In this document: positions 48,196-62,532 of the stretch, one piece after another
How positions within the stretch are numbered: the first letter of the stretch is position 1
How the letters are laid out: the number at the start of each line of letters is the position of its first letter
DNA from: Scleromitrula shiraiana
Taxonomy: Eukaryota > Ascomycota > Leotiomycetes > Helotiales > Sclerotiniaceae
Direction of reading: 5' to 3'
Assembly: GCA_028455995.1 (NCBI GenBank)
Contig: JABELC010000009.1
Span: 1,488,001-1,552,000, forward strand
DNA length: 64,000 bases
Notes under the pieces: model-generated
What the model was told of the DNA's origin: nothing
The model's database searches: none
The model's input: the letters and a program-made list of their open reading frames with translations, nothing else
Position numbers and translations under genes: made by a program

Positions 48196-49252
48196 GATGA
48201 CTCGGACTGACTGGGTTGGGTTGGGTTGGATTGGATTGGATTTACCTCGCTCGTTGAAAGTATAATGGCACATCCTTGGACTTGACGAATTAATGATAGG
48301 ATATGATAGGATATAATTATTGGATTATCGGATAAGGAGTATGTATATATGGATTTTGCATCAGTATCACTGTGGTGGGGTGGGTTGTGTTGTGTTGTGG
48401 ATTTATTCGGATTGGATTATCCATTGTTGGTCGATTGGTTTGGTCGTATCTATTATATGGCGCGAAGAGTTGATTTTGGTTTTGGTTTTGGTGTTGGTGT
48501 TGGTGTTGGTGTTGGTGTTGGTGTTTACGTGCTTATATACATACCCCTCTCTTTATGGTTTGGTTTGATTTGGTTTGCATGGGTTAGGATAGGTTAGGAT
48601 AGGATAGCTTAAGAGAATCGAATTCTTATATATTATTTCTCGTCTTTTATCTTTTATCTTTGAGATCTGATCTTCAAGATTACTTTAAATATTTAAATAT
48701 CTATATCCATATATATCCATATCCCAAACAGTCCTAACATCCATAAAATCATAATCTACTCTCTCATTCATTATATACATACATACATATATACATACAT
48801 ACATACATACATACCACTGGCAGCATAGTTTAAATTGAAACATGAATCAACTTGTTAGAGCAACTTGTTAAAGCAACTTGTTAAAACAACTTGTTAAAGC
48901 TGGATTCCATTAGAAAGAAACTAGATGTTGGGTTCTATCTGTCTGTTTGGGATGGATATGGATATGGATATGGACTGGCTTTTAATTTAAGTCTTGGGAT
49001 ATATGGGTAGGGAGGGAGGGAGGGAGGTAGGTAGGTAGGTGATGTGATGGGATGAGTATAATCATGATGGGTAAGTAGGGTGAGATGGGGTGATGAGGAG
49101 ATGAGGAGATGAGGAGATGGGGGATTGGAAGGGGATGAGTTTGTTTGTGGTGTAATGGGTGGCTATTATGGTTGAGATGGGATGTTTGTGTTGGATAGTT
49201 GGTGGTGTTTGTTTTGTTGGTGTTATTTGCTATGGTTATTCGTTATAGTTAT
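48196..49252. other. Intergenic with microsatellites; left flank of the LTR element
   Basis: Holds GGTTTTGGTGTT-type repeats at 48473-48520, CATA repeats 48775-48812, an ACTTGTTAAAGCA tandem at about 48850-48900, and GATATG and GGGA/GGTA repeats 48950-49040. No gene. Confidence 0.6.
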
Positions 49253-49420
49253 TATAAAAGGTCAGATATGAAGAAGAGCATTATGGGTTAATATATCATT
49301 ATATTGTTAATTGATTAGTTAAAGTCTTGATTTTATAAAAGAAGATATATATTAATCATTGATTATATAATTATATTAGTTCTAATATAGAGTGATCTTT
49401 ATTCGGTAATTATTTTAATA
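49253..49420. repeat. Left long terminal repeat (168 bp)
   Basis: Same length as the right copy; more mutated, ending TTTTAATA where the right copy has TTCTAACA. Confidence 0.85.
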
Positions 49421-52400
49421 TATCTTTTTATTGATATATTGATTATTTATATTAATTTGATTATTCTTTATTTTATGTTATATATATATAATTATTTTAT
49501 TATATTTTATATTTTAAGCATTTTTATATAAAGTATTTTAATAAAATATTGATGTTTAATTGATATTAATAATTTAATTAAATTATTTATTATTATTTCT
49601 TTAATTAGGATAAATTATAGATCGATATGTTTTTATATGATTTATTTTTAAATAAAATGATATTTTATAATTATATATTTTATATATTGATGGATTTCTA
49701 GATTTTTTATAAATATCAAATTTTCTTGATTATTATTATAAAATGTGATATATATAATATTATTATTATTATATTTAATTTTAATTAAAAATTATTATAT
49801 TTATAAAGTTTTTATTAATGCTTTGATTAAATTATAATATTTTAATTTAATTAAGAAAAATATGATAATAATTTATCTTTTAGATTATATTAAGATAATG
49901 CTTTTATATATAAAATAAATATATTTAAAAATGCTTTTTTTAATTGCAATATCGTTAATATAATTTAAATTATTATAGTTTTTAATATATTTATTAATTA
50001 TTCTATTATAAATTATAGTATAATTGATCATTTTAGATATATATTGATAAATCTTATTGCAAATTAATATATAAATAATTATTAGATTAATTAAAAATCT
50101 ATATAAAATTCTGATTATAAATAAGATATTGGTTCAAATATAAAAAAACTTAAATGATCTTATTTTTGATTAATATTTAGTGATAAATTTTAATATTGTT
50201 ATTTTAATATTTAATATCATTAAATCTATAATTTTTAATATTATTAATGTAAATTCTAATTTGTAATTATTAAAATTAAACTTTTTTAATATTTTTTATA
50301 TATAAATATTTTAATATAAAATAATGGGTTTTTTTTTATTTCTAATAATTTTAATATTTAAAAAATAGATAATAAATTTAAAATCTTTTATTTTGAATAT
50401 TTTTATTAAACTTTATTTGATTTAATTAATTAGTTATTATTTATCAATTATAAAAAAGTCGTTAATATAAATGTATATAATAACTTTTATAATAAAGTTA
50501 TAATATATATAATTATTAATATTAAAAAGCTTAAATTCTATATTAATAAATTTGATATATAATATATTTTATCATAATCATAAAAATTATTTCAGTTTAT
50601 ATAAAGTTTTTAATAATATATATATCCATAAAATATTGTTATTAATAAAATTGAATATGATTTTATCTTTAATCTAATATAATGGTAATTTAATAAAAAT
50701 AAGTTTATTAAATTCATTATTTAAAAATGCTATAACAATGTTTATTTGCTTAATTTCGAGATCGTTTTTTATTATTAATATTATAAAGGCTTTTTATGTA
50801 GTTGCTTTGTATATTTCTATATATATTTAATTATAATCTTTTCTATATTTTTATTTATATTCTCGAATAATCTAATAAACTTTATATTTAATAATTTTTC
50901 TTTTTTTATCATATTTTTGTTTAAAAATGAGTTTATTTTATAAAATTTTGTATTTATTAATAATATCAAGTATTTTAGATTTTTTAATTAATTTAAATGT
51001 TTTATTATTATATAACAATTTGTATTTTGATTTAATAATTTTAATTTAATATTTTTTTTTTAAACTTGTTAATATCTCTTCCAGAGTTTTGGGATTATTA
51101 TCGTTATTATAATATATTATATTGAATATAGTGAATGTTATTTATATATTATATAAAGATTAAATAATTTTGTTAATATTAATTAATAATGTCTTTTCTT
51201 TATTTTTTAAACTTACTAATTAACCTTATTCTTTCTTAAATTCGAATAAAACAAGAAATAAAACTTTATCAATAATATCAATATCATTATTATCATTAAA
51301 TATTTGATCAAATAATTCTTTATCTTTAATTCTTATATATTTATTTATATTAAATAACTTTTTTAATATATTAATAATAAATTCATTAAATTATATATAT
51401 TAAAAATTATTTATTAACTTTAAAACATTATTATTATTATTTTTTTTATTTTAAAAATCAATAATAATATTATCATCTAAATCAATGACTAGATTTTTTT
51501 TATCAAATCGAATATTTAAAATTTATATAGTTTTCTTTTTAGTTTATATTAGAATATATATGCAATATATATAATTGCTCTTAAAATCTATTAAAATATT
51601 GATTTCAATATATAAAATAAATTTTTGATTAAGAATATACTTTTTTTTTTAAGATATATATATATATTTTATAATCTAATATATATAAATATATGATTAA
51701 GAATTTATTATTATAGTCTAAATTAACTTAATTTATAAATATTTTATATAAAATTATTTTTTTAATTAAAATAATTATAGTTTGATTTATGATATAAATC
51801 ATATCTTAATATATCTTTAGCCAAAATATTAAAAATATTTCTTTATCGATTATGATTACTTATATTTTTTTAAATAAAATGCGAATTAATTATTTTAAAA
51901 CCCTATCTTAATTTAGGGTATATAATATAATAAATTTAATAATTAAACCAATATCTTCAATAAATTTATTTAGATTATTTATATTATATTCTTTGCCTTC
52001 ATTTAATCTCCATCTTATAAATTTCTGATTATATTAAAGTTCAAATCACTTTATAGCAGTTTATAAAGTTAATTTAACGCTTTTTTTATATTTGTAAATA
52101 TAGATTTATTTAAACCAAAATACTTTATCAATAATAATAATAATATATTAATACTTATTAATATTAATTAAATTGATTTTAACAATATCGATATATAAAA
52201 ACTTAAAGATTTTGTTTAATTTTAAATCAATAATCTTTTATAATATTTAATATGATTTTATTAATTTATATATTTTATAAACTTTTTTTTTATTTTTAGA
52301 ATATTTTGCTAAATTTTCAATAAATAATTCTTTCACTATTTTTTAAATTACTTTAATATTTTTTTTAAAAAAATACTCGAATCGTTTATATTAAATATTT

Positions 52401-54530
52401 ATATTAATATGTGTTTTATAAATATCGATATTTAGGGATAATATTAAAAATATTAAATAGATTATTATTTTATTTTATAATTAAATAACAATACGCATAT
52501 TTAAATCTATTTAAAAATAAATAACTTTTTTATTATCTTATATATAATTATATTGTATATATTCATTATTTTTTTGTTATATTATATCTAAAAATAGTTT
52601 TAATAATAATTTATTAAAATATAAAATATTTTAATATAAAAAAAACATTTTGAATTTATTTTTTATAAAGCATTTTAATATGATTTTGTTTATTTTTATA
52701 AAATAAATTATTCTATTTATTAATAGTAACCTGAATTTTTTTGATTTTTATAATATAAATTTCTAGAATATAATAAATTTTGATATATCTTATGTATAAT
52801 AATATAAAATATTAATATTATATATTTAGATATATTTAAATTAAAAATTTATAATAATATCTAATATTGATTTATTATTAAATAAATTATATAAAAGATT
52901 TTTAATCATTATAAATGATATTATTATTATTATTCTAAAATTTTTATGATTATTAGATTTCTTTTTATTATTTAAATTTAAGGTTTTATTATTAGATTTA
53001 TTGTTTAACACCTTATTTTTAATTTTGATCTAGATTTTCTATTTAATATTATTTTTATTTTTCTATTTTTTTTTTATATCAACATTTTTTGAGTTGTTTA
53101 AATATATATTAAAATCATAAAGTCAAATTAGATTAAAATTAAAATTATTGTAATAAATATATAAATTAGATTTATTAAAATAATTAAAATTAGAATTGTT
53201 TTGTTTAAATATAATTTTTTTTTTTTATAAAACTTCCTAATTTTTATTATCAAAAAATATTATTCTATTTTTTAAGTTTTCGATTTATCAAACTTTATCG
53301 ATAAAATCAATTATAAAGTTTTTTATTATATTGAATTTATCTATTTTTAGACTTTAAGCAATAAAATGTTATTGCTTTATTTAAATAGAAAATTTTTTAT
53401 TTATCATTATAATAAATTATATATATTGAATTGTTATATTTAATATTAATTTCGCTTTAATAAATTTTATAAATAATCAATAAACTATAATAATCATTTT
53501 TTGAATATTTTTAAAATCATTTATATTTATTTAATTATATTTAATTAATTTATTATAATTAAAAATATAACTTTTACTCTTATATTGATATTTAAAAACT
53601 TTAATCATTTCTCAAGTTATTTCTTTATTTTTGATTAGCTCTACCAAGTTAATATAAAAAGATTGATAAATAATAATGTATATTTTTATATTTTTTCTAT
53701 TTTATTTCTTTTAAATCTTGGTTTTTGCTTTAATTATAAATATTATAGAATTAATGTTTTTTGATATTATTACTTTTTCTTTAATAATTTTTTTTAATTT
53801 GTTTGCATTAGCAATATTTTTAATATTTTTAATTTAATATAAATAATTTTTTTTCTCTTTGAAATGTTGTTTTAAATTTATTTATAAAACAAATAATAAT
53901 AAATTTGATTTTGTTATTGAATTAATTAAGTTTATTAATAAAAATAAAAATAATAATTTTAATAATTATTGTGATAATAATTAATAAAAAAAAATTAAAA
54001 AAAAACAATAATCTATTAAATATTATTATAATTTTTTGTTAAATTGTATAATTAATCTTTTATATTGTTTTATTAATTTTATAATATTAAAATGATTTTT
54101 TAAATAAGAAAGTTAAATCAATTTCTATATTTTGTATAAGACCATTAATTATAATTTTTTTTTTGGCAATATCCAATGTTTTATCAAATAAATATTAAAA
54201 ATATAAATTAACAAAATTATTAATATATTTTAATCTTAATATAGATTCTTAAAAATTTATCGTTATTAACCTATATTTTTATTAATTTATATTAAAAATT
54301 GATAAGTTTTTGCTTAATTTAAAGCTTTTGTTTAATTTAATACCACTAAATATTTTATAAATTTTTATTATTATAATATTTATTTGATCTTTAATAATTT
54401 ATTTTGATTTCTTTTTGATAATATTTTTTATAAAGGACTTGAAATAAAAGTGGTAAATAAGCTTTTTTGAATATGATTTGAATAAATTGAATGTAATTAA
54501 TAACTTTTAGATGCTTTTGGATTTATAATC

Positions 54531-54698
54531 TATAAAAGATCAAATATGAAAAAAAGCATTATAGATTAATATATCATTATATTATTAATTGATTAGTTAA
54601 AGTTTTGATCTTATAAAGAAAGATATATATTAATTATTGATTATGTAATTACATTAGTCCTAATGTGGAGTGATCTTTATCCGGCAACCATTCTAACA
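54531..54698. repeat. Right long terminal repeat (168 bp)
   Basis: Direct repeat of 49253-49420. It ends CTAACA, followed by the duplicated GTTAT. Confidence 0.85.
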
Positions 54699-54703
54699 GT
54701 TAT

Positions 54704-57700
54704 TATAGCATGTATATATATCTTAACTATTAAATATTAATAAAAAAGTAGATATTAAAAGAAAAAGAATTATATTATATAGAATATGATGGAACAATAT
54801 ATAATGGAATATAATAGAATAAAGCATAAAGAACGTTTAGAACTCGTGAATGTGGAGAACTGGTGAATATGAAGAGTGAGTGAGTATAGTAGTTGATTTA
54901 TTGATAGGTTTGATTTGATATAATTATGTAGATGGGGGCCCGCCGGTAAATGGCTTTGGTGCGTAGATGGGGAGGGAGATGTGGATGTTCATATTGGTAT
55001 GTTGATATCGTTTGTTTGTTTGTTTATTTATTCGTTATACTTTATCTATAGACGCGAAGGAAATAAAGGGGGATATTTCACATAAAGTTGAAGAATAAAG
55101 GGGGACTAAGTAATTAGATAGGTAGATAGTTGAGTAGATATAACTAGGTAGATATAATTATATAAATAAAGTTGAATAGATGATCGATATATGATATTTG
55201 GACAATTCTATTAGTTACATAGCTAGTCCACATCTACATCTCCACGCTTTTTCGCTTCATGTCGAATAAGCTGGGTATTAGAAAAAAAAAGAAGGATGAA
55301 GCAAGAACGGGCTAGATTGGATATACTAGGGGAATATATTCATATATCTATCTACGAGGACATTCTTCCATTTACTCCCACAATACTCTATGATGAAGTA
55401 AAATCAATTCTTAAAGTATACTATATATACTCGAGTATATACACGATATTCGAATTCGGTGCAGTAGAATAAGGAGTGAGAGATCTCTATCTATATATTT
55501 AATGTTTTTCTCTAATTATTTACTATATAATTGCTTTCTTTTGTTTTAAGATGATAAAGATTATAGTTCGATTTTATTTGGATTTTTTGAATTTATAATG
55601 TTATATTATATTAGATTCTTGTTGATTGTTTATATTATATATAATATAATATAATACGATATGATTGTTTTTCTAACATCGATATATAATTATAATATAT
55701 CTCTAGATAGATAAACAAGCTTAAAACAAATAAAAATTAATATAAATTATATATATTTATTTTATAAGTGTTTAATTCTATTAAAAATCAATCGATCGAT
55801 CGATAATACAATATATATCATAATATTAAGATTTTTCCTTCTATTTATTATATATATATATATCATAGCGTTTTATATACAAGATATAACAATAGATTTT
55901 AAAAGATAAAGATAAATACGATACGATACAACACGATACGATGAAGCTGAAAATAAGTCTTAAAGTACGAGAGAAAGTAATATGGAAATAAAATTTAAAG
56001 ATGTGAAATTTCCGAATGGAGAGGAAGGGAAGGGAAGGGAAGGGAAGGGAAGCCCCAAGTTCATGAATCGGGATTTGGGGGATTTGGGGGATTTGGGGGA
56101 AATGATTCATGGCGTATGGGTAGATGAATAAATGGCATGATGGGATGGATGATGGGATGGGATGGATGGATGGTGGATGGATGGATGGATACTTGAAACG
56201 TATCAAAGTACTTACAATAGCAATATATATCCAAAACCAAACTAGTTTCATGGCACAGATGTATCAAAACAGAAGTTTGCTGATCTTTTGATGTTTTGAT
56301 GTTTTAGATTGTTTTAGATGTTTTTCTAACGTTTTTAGTAGTTTCAGCTTAGTTTATTACTTGCCGTGATTTTCTTTTTTTAAAGCTCCGTGCCGTTGTG
56401 GGGGGACGATGTTTTAGAGATCTGAGCGGCTTTTTTGTTTTTTATTTTTTCTTACTCAACATGGATGATAGGATGTTGGTAAATCTCCACTATGGCGTTG
56501 GGCGTATAAGCGGTAAATTTTTATTGAAGAATAACGTGCAAGTCTTGGCATTTATGGCTCTTCTTTTTTTCTCTCTTCGGAAGTTTTTTGGGAATCCATT
56601 GTGTGTTGTGTTGGCGGTACCCGTTAAGAACTCCTCTTTTTAAAAAAGTTCTCTCGTCGAATGGATGGGTTGGATACACTGGTAGGAAGACATGAGCTGA
56701 GCTGAGTTAAGTTAAACATGGCTGAGTGAGTGAAATTTGAGGATCGAGGATGGATGGTAAGGAGCGCGAAAATCGAAAGAGAAAATAAACGTGCTTTCGT
56801 ATTTGAATTGAATTGTGTGAGTGGTATGGTATGGTATGGATGTGTGATGGATGCTTGATGGATGTGTGTGACGATCTATTTTGTGAGATGTTGTCAAAAA
56901 TAGGTAATGGATCTAGTAGTTTATGAAGATGTTCAAACTTATAATATAAATTATTAACTAAAATCCTTCCCTTTCAGTTCGTGTATGCATACCCATGATC
57001 ATCCAATTATGATATGAGAACGACGGCACCCCACATTTTGCATGGTATTTGTTGTATTAATTATTCAATTGTTTGAATTGTCATAATTCATAAATGAGAT
57101 TCTATTTAAATGTATGGATAATAAATAATAATATGGAGGAAATCAATTAATTACACTCAGATCGAAAAGTTGAAAGGGAATGATGCATTTGTAATCAAAT
57201 ATTTGTAAATATATAGGATGTTGTGTGCAAATGCAGTGATGTGATGATGAAATAGTTGACTCAAAGGAGAATTTGACAAATTGAGGTTCGAGGAGCGGAG
57301 ACGCCGGAGGGAGTACGAGAGAGGTAAAACAAAAAAAAATGGGGAGGATATACAATTGTCTGGAGATTGGAAAGAGGATTAAAAGGAGGAGAAGAAGACC
57401 TCGGGATCGAATAATAATAATAATAATAATGACCTGTCGTCATTTAAGAATTCGGAAGATAAATGGTTCGTGCCAAGTTAATTAATAAACAATAAATCTT
57501 ATCTTCTAATAAGATTATTAAAAGATGTCAAATGCACGGGAGTACCTGAGCTAGCTGAGCAAATCCATGGATATATAGTATATACATACATAGTACATAG
57601 TACATTATACATAGTACATAGTACATAGTACATACAGGATGATTATTGAACTTTTGGGAAAAGGTACCAGAAAGAATGAAAGTATATAGATTTCAATATA

Positions 57701-60007
57701 AAATCTGTCATCACCATCTGGAAAACCTACTATATAACCTGTAAGTACAGTACATATGTATGTATGTATATATGTATGTATATGTACCTCGTAATTCATA
57801 CCAGATAGAAGCCAGACTCTCCAAGGTTAGAATCAAAGCCAAGAAAGAAGAAAGAAAGAAAGAAAACGGGAAAAAGCAAAGAAAAATACAATTCTTATTT
57901 ATTAGTGAAACTGATCAGTCGTAAACCTTTGCATCTCTAGATTCAATCTTTTCAAGCATCTATCCTAACCAGTGAAAATCAATAACATGGATATCTTTGG
58001 ACCCCATATCATTCTTGAATTACTACATTCGGTAATAAACGTGCATCTCGAATTCAATAATAGATCCATTTTCATACTTGTTCTGCTTTTTTTAATATTT
58101 TAACTTTTTAACTTTTTTCTTTTGGTCCAGTAATAATGGAGAAGATCAAAGTTTTGATGTTCCCTTAGATTTTTAGCTACATAAAAAGTTCATAGCCTTG
58201 TTTGTGCCTTGTGGTGCCTTGTGCTTTGTGGTGCCTTGTGCCTTGTGTCTTGTACGGATAATAATTTGAGCGGTACGTGTGTGGCGGTTGGACCCTCTTT
58301 CTTTCAATTCATTCTTTCATTCTTTTCTTTCTTTTCCCCCCTAAAACCTACATACAAGACAAACTTTTATTACCTAGTACTCTCTCTCATACTCATGCTA
58401 CTATTTCTTCGCTATTATTATTCTATTGACACGGATGTATTCAACCTCTACAGTATCAATGCTATCTATCCAATACTATTAGCCGATGATCGACATAAGG
58501 AAAACATCACTTTCTCCATATAATCCATATAATCCATATATTTTTGTTTTTTTCTTTACAAGCATCAAAATCAAGGAAACCTTTTCCAACCTTTTCAACC
58601 TTTTCAATTTAATTATTAGTATAGATAGTACGTATTTATTACTGTTTTATATTGAATATTTTTATATAAAAAATAGCCAAGAAATAATCAATTGTTACCA
58701 TCTTACCATCTTACCATTTTAACATCTTACCATCTTACCATCTTCATCTCCATCGATCTCAGCCGCTTTCTTCAAATATAGTGTATCCTAATAATAAGTA
58801 TTTCCTATTTCTGTCATTACTTATTCATCATTCATACTAGAATTATTCATTCCTAGGTCTTATTTTTATTTCTCATGAGTAATATAAGGAAAAGTTTATA
58901 ACCCCAAAAAGAGTCAGGGTAGAAAGAATAATAAAAGAAGCTTTAACAAAATTCAACTTATATTTTCTCAGAACCTTCTCTTTCCCTCTTTTCTACTTAT
59001 TATTACTTATAAGTTATTATTATTATCATCCTCCTCAACCCCTCCCTCCTCCCTCCTCCCTCCCCTCCCCTCCCCACCTCCCCACTTCTTAAACCATATT
59101 GATGACCTCTTTTGTACCTTTTTTTAAACTTTCAAGACCTCTTTTCTATCCTTTTTGTATAGAATCCTAATTCAAAAATAAAAAAAAAAAAGATTTGTTT
59201 CATGGTCACGGTTGGAGCCAACATATCCAACAATTCTTCTCTTATATCATTCACTCGTTTGTTTGTAATGTCACTTTCCTTCTCAAACTTATTATTGAAT
59301 TGAATATATTTCTCTTTTATTTACTTTTTTATTTTTTTACCAAAACTCGGTTTGGTAAAACTTCAACTTTCACTCCTAGAATATCTCGCCCATTCAACTT
59401 CGGCATCCATTCGTTCATTCAACAAAAAGATTTGAACTGAGACATTTACTTATATTGCGCCTTCCAGCTTCTCTGTTGTGCCATCATACTCTAGCTTGCA
59501 GGAAGCCACGATAACTCGCAGTTCTAACTTTCCGTTCCCGGTTTCGCGATACCTGAAAAGAGAGAAAAAAAAAAAAAATTATACGAAGCTCTCTAAGCGT
59601 TCAAATCGCCATCACTTCAGGTCGAAATATACACTCCACATCATCTTGTGTCTGGAGCTTTCGACCAACTCAGTGGGGCGTTGCTCCGCATAAATTGTTC
59701 TCGAATCTTGCTTGTTTAACTTCAATTCGAGACTGTGTGTGACTTATTACTCATATTCACCACTTGGGCGGAGGGTGATTGGTTTGTAGGTGGGAATCAT
59801 CCCATATTTCCACCCTACGGATACTTTCTGACGTATAGCTTCTGCAGCCACCCATTACCAAACGGATTCTTTTTTTCGGGCCCTTACGTATGGTCTACCA
59901 GCAGCTTTAAGATATTGCAGACGGCGATTTTTATTTCCGGTCGAGATCATTTAAAGTCAACCTTTCCCTTCGTTCTAAAGTAGCAAGACTGCTGTCTCTG
60001 TTTCAAC
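54704..60007. other. Long intergenic region, no gene supported
   Basis: About 5.3 kb upstream of the chitin synthase. AT-rich remnants lie at 54704-54800 and 55500-55870. Simple repeats include GGGAA (56021-56050), GGATTTGGG (56071-56100), GGATG (56140-56190), ACATAGT (57588-57635), GTGCCTTGT (58202-58250) and ACCATCTT (58697-58742). The last 500-900 bp are pyrimidine-rich and probably include promoter and 5' leader of the chitin synthase. Open frames in this stretch are short, overlap and have no domain. Confidence 0.6.
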
Positions 60008-62532
60008 ATGACACAATACACTAACTCACCATGGCCGGTGAAAGACGTGAGTAGTTTTTATCCCTTACCCATGTCTCAATGTCTTTCCGCCATGGCTTTG
60101 TGGGGAAACATTCCGCTGATAACTTTCGGGGTCTCAGATTGTCTATACGTCCATCATAGGCGGGGTGATGATGGCAGCATTCCTCGAATGGTTTCTATGG
60201 CTGGCGGCATTCTTATATTGTTTGGTGAAGGTCTTCCAGAAAGCTGAGCATTGGTCTGTAAGAGTGTTAGCATTACTCGTTGGAACTCTCTTCACTCTTT
60301 TGAGGTATGTTATCAAGATGGAAATCATACTCGCAGACTTCATTTGCTGATTTTGAGTTTGCAACAGATGTATCTACCTTCCCATCATGGTTGTTACCCT
60401 CCCACTACCGACTCAAGTCACCCAATATTTTCCTCTCGAAATGGTTACTATACTTCAATGGTTTGGATTTTGGTCATTTGCGGCCCTCTTGACGATCCCA
60501 TGGCTTTTCTGCGTCTACCAGATTGTCACACATTCCCTTGGACGAACGAAACGTATAAAACAAGTTTTGGATGAACATTCAGCACCAAAGGTGGTTATTG
60601 TTATGCCATGTTACAAAGAGGAACCCGATATTTTGGTGAAAGCTATTGATTCGGTCGTTGATTGCGATTATCCACCATCGTGTATTCACGTCTTTCTTTC
60701 ATTTGACGGTGATCAGGAGGATGAGTTGTATTTGAATACTATTGAAGCACTAGGGGTTCCACTATCTTTAGATTCATACCCTAAAAGTATCGACGTCACT
60801 TACCGAACGGCCCGTATTACAGTTTCCAGGTTTCCCCACGGCGGAAAACGACATTGTCAAAAGGCGACATTCAAATTGATTGATAAGGTCTATACCGAAT
60901 ATTTGAAACGCAATGACAATCTTTTCATTCTCTTCATCGACTCCGATTGTATATTGGATAGAGTTTGTCTTCAGAATTTCGTCTATGATATGGAGTTAAG
61001 TCCGGGAAACACTAGAGATATGTTAGCTATGACAGGAGTTATTACGTCGACCACGAAAAAGCATAGTTTAATCACTCTACTCCAGGATATGGAATACATT
61101 CATGGACAACTTTTTGAACGTACAGTCGAATCTGGTTGTGGCTCCGTCACGTGTTTACCGGGTGCGTTAACGATGTTACGATTTTCTGCTTTTAGGAGAA
61201 TGGCCAAATATTACTTTGCAGATAAAGCGGAACAGTGCGAGGATCTCTTCGATTATGGTAAATGTCATTTGGGTGAGGATAGATGGCTTACGCATCTTTT
61301 CATGATTGGTGCCAAGAAGCGTTATCAGATTCAGATGTGTACTTCTGCATTTTGCAAAACCGAAGCTGTACAAACATACCGATCTCTAATCAAACAACGT
61401 CGCCGATGGTTCTTGGGATTTATCACGAATGAAGTTTGTATGTTGACGGATATTAGAATTTGGAAGAGATATCCAATTTTGGCTGTGGTTCGATTCATGC
61501 AAAACACCATTCGAACGACTGCTTTACTTTTCTTCATTATGCTTCTCTCAATTATCACCACTACAAAGAGAGTTCAAGATCTTCCGGTTGGATTTATTGG
61601 TATCTCTTTAGGACTCAATTGGTTAATGATGATCTATTTCGGTGCTAAGCTTAAGCGTTTCAAGGTTTGGCTTTACCCATTGATGTTCGTTATTAATCCA
61701 TTCTTCAATTGGTATTACATGGTATATGGTATTTTTACCAGTGGTCAAAGAACTTGGGGTGGACCTAGAGCCGACGCCGGAGCTGCCGATTCAACTACTA
61801 CACCACAACAAGCTATCGAGTCAGCTGAACAGGGAGGAGATGATCTCAATGTTGTACCAGAAACCTTCAAACCAGCCGCTGAAGCTCGTAACAATCAACT
61901 CACTCGTCGTCCTACCTTACCACTTCTACCACCCGAGCGTCTCGAAGGTCGTTTCGCGGCTGCAGAAAGACTTCCTGGTGGATGGTATCAACAAGTCAAT
62001 GACTCCCTCAACAGTGTCGCTGCTGGTAATACTCTAGGATCCGGAAAGAACCCAATGGTCTCTAGAGATTCTGTGGATAGTTATGTATCTGGATTTACTG
62101 GTACCAATTCCGTATATATGCCAAGACGTGTCGAAAGTTTTATGGGAGAAGAGGATAGGAAGAAGTATGCAATTGCTCAAGCCAGTCAAAAGGCAGCAGG
62201 TGGTGCTTGCTACACACAGGTGAGTAGTCATGCACTTACAATTTTTTGCGAACTTCTTGATATTAACAAATATCTAGGGTTATGTCTATGAGATCCCAGA
62301 TGGACAAGAAACCAAAGGTGGATTCCAAGACTCAGTAGAATCATTAGCCTACTCGGAAGGCGCCCAATCCGAGACTTTGGCAGTTCCACAAACTTCTTCA
62401 TATCGAAACGGACGAAGTCCTCTAGGACGCATGTCTCTGATACGTGGCCACTCAAGGGATGAACCGATTGAACTTGAAGATCAAAGATCAGATAGTTCTC
62501 ATTCACCGGATTTACAAACTCAATCTCGTTAA
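60008..62532 (+). CDS. Chitin synthase, class VI-like (family 2 glycosyltransferase)
   Basis: Exons 60008-60046, 60138-60304, 60368-62219 and 62278-62532 join in frame to 770 residues. The start at 60008 is preferred over an ATG at 60031 because only it is in phase with exon 2. N-terminal membrane helices occupy about residues 17-100. The GT2 domain has MPCYKEEPD (about 148), SFDGDQEDE, FIDSDC (Asp pair), CLPGALT, GEDRWLT (about 371) and the chitin-synthase signature QRRRW (about 412). Three helices follow (TALLFFIMLLSII, LGLNWLMMIYFG, YPLMFVINPFFNWYYMVYGI). The ~200-residue tail is Ser/Gln-rich. It lacks the myosin motor of classes V/VII and the long N-terminus of I-III. The family polymerises UDP-GlcNAc at the plasma membrane; class VI enzymes usually have minor roles in growth. 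A ZtGT2-like assignment is the alternative. Confidence 0.9.

Larger units (their letters stand above)
49253..54698. mobile_element. Full-length RIP-degraded LTR retrotransposon with 5-bp target duplication
   Basis: Two direct repeats of 168 bp each, 49253-49420 and 54531-54698, start TATAAAAG and are similar throughout (for instance TTGATTAGTTAAAG and the AGTGATCTTTAT...CGG block). The right copy ends CTAACA. TG would be expected at the start; TA is explained by CpA-to-TpA change on the opposite strand. GTTAT stands directly outside both ends (49248-49252 and 54699-54703) as a 5-bp target duplication. The 5.1-kb interior is extremely AT-rich with stops in every frame, so gag and pol cannot be read and copia or gypsy type cannot be decided. 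Orientation is not determined. The right LTR kept more GC than the left. Confidence 0.88.

Noticed and set aside
56398..56643. 81-residue frame in the long intergenic region
   Set aside because: No domain, hydrophobic low-complexity composition, no intron or conserved motif to support it.
59735..59983. 82-residue frame shortly before the chitin synthase
   Set aside because: Probably in the 5' leader or promoter; no motif, and it cannot be joined in frame to exon 1.
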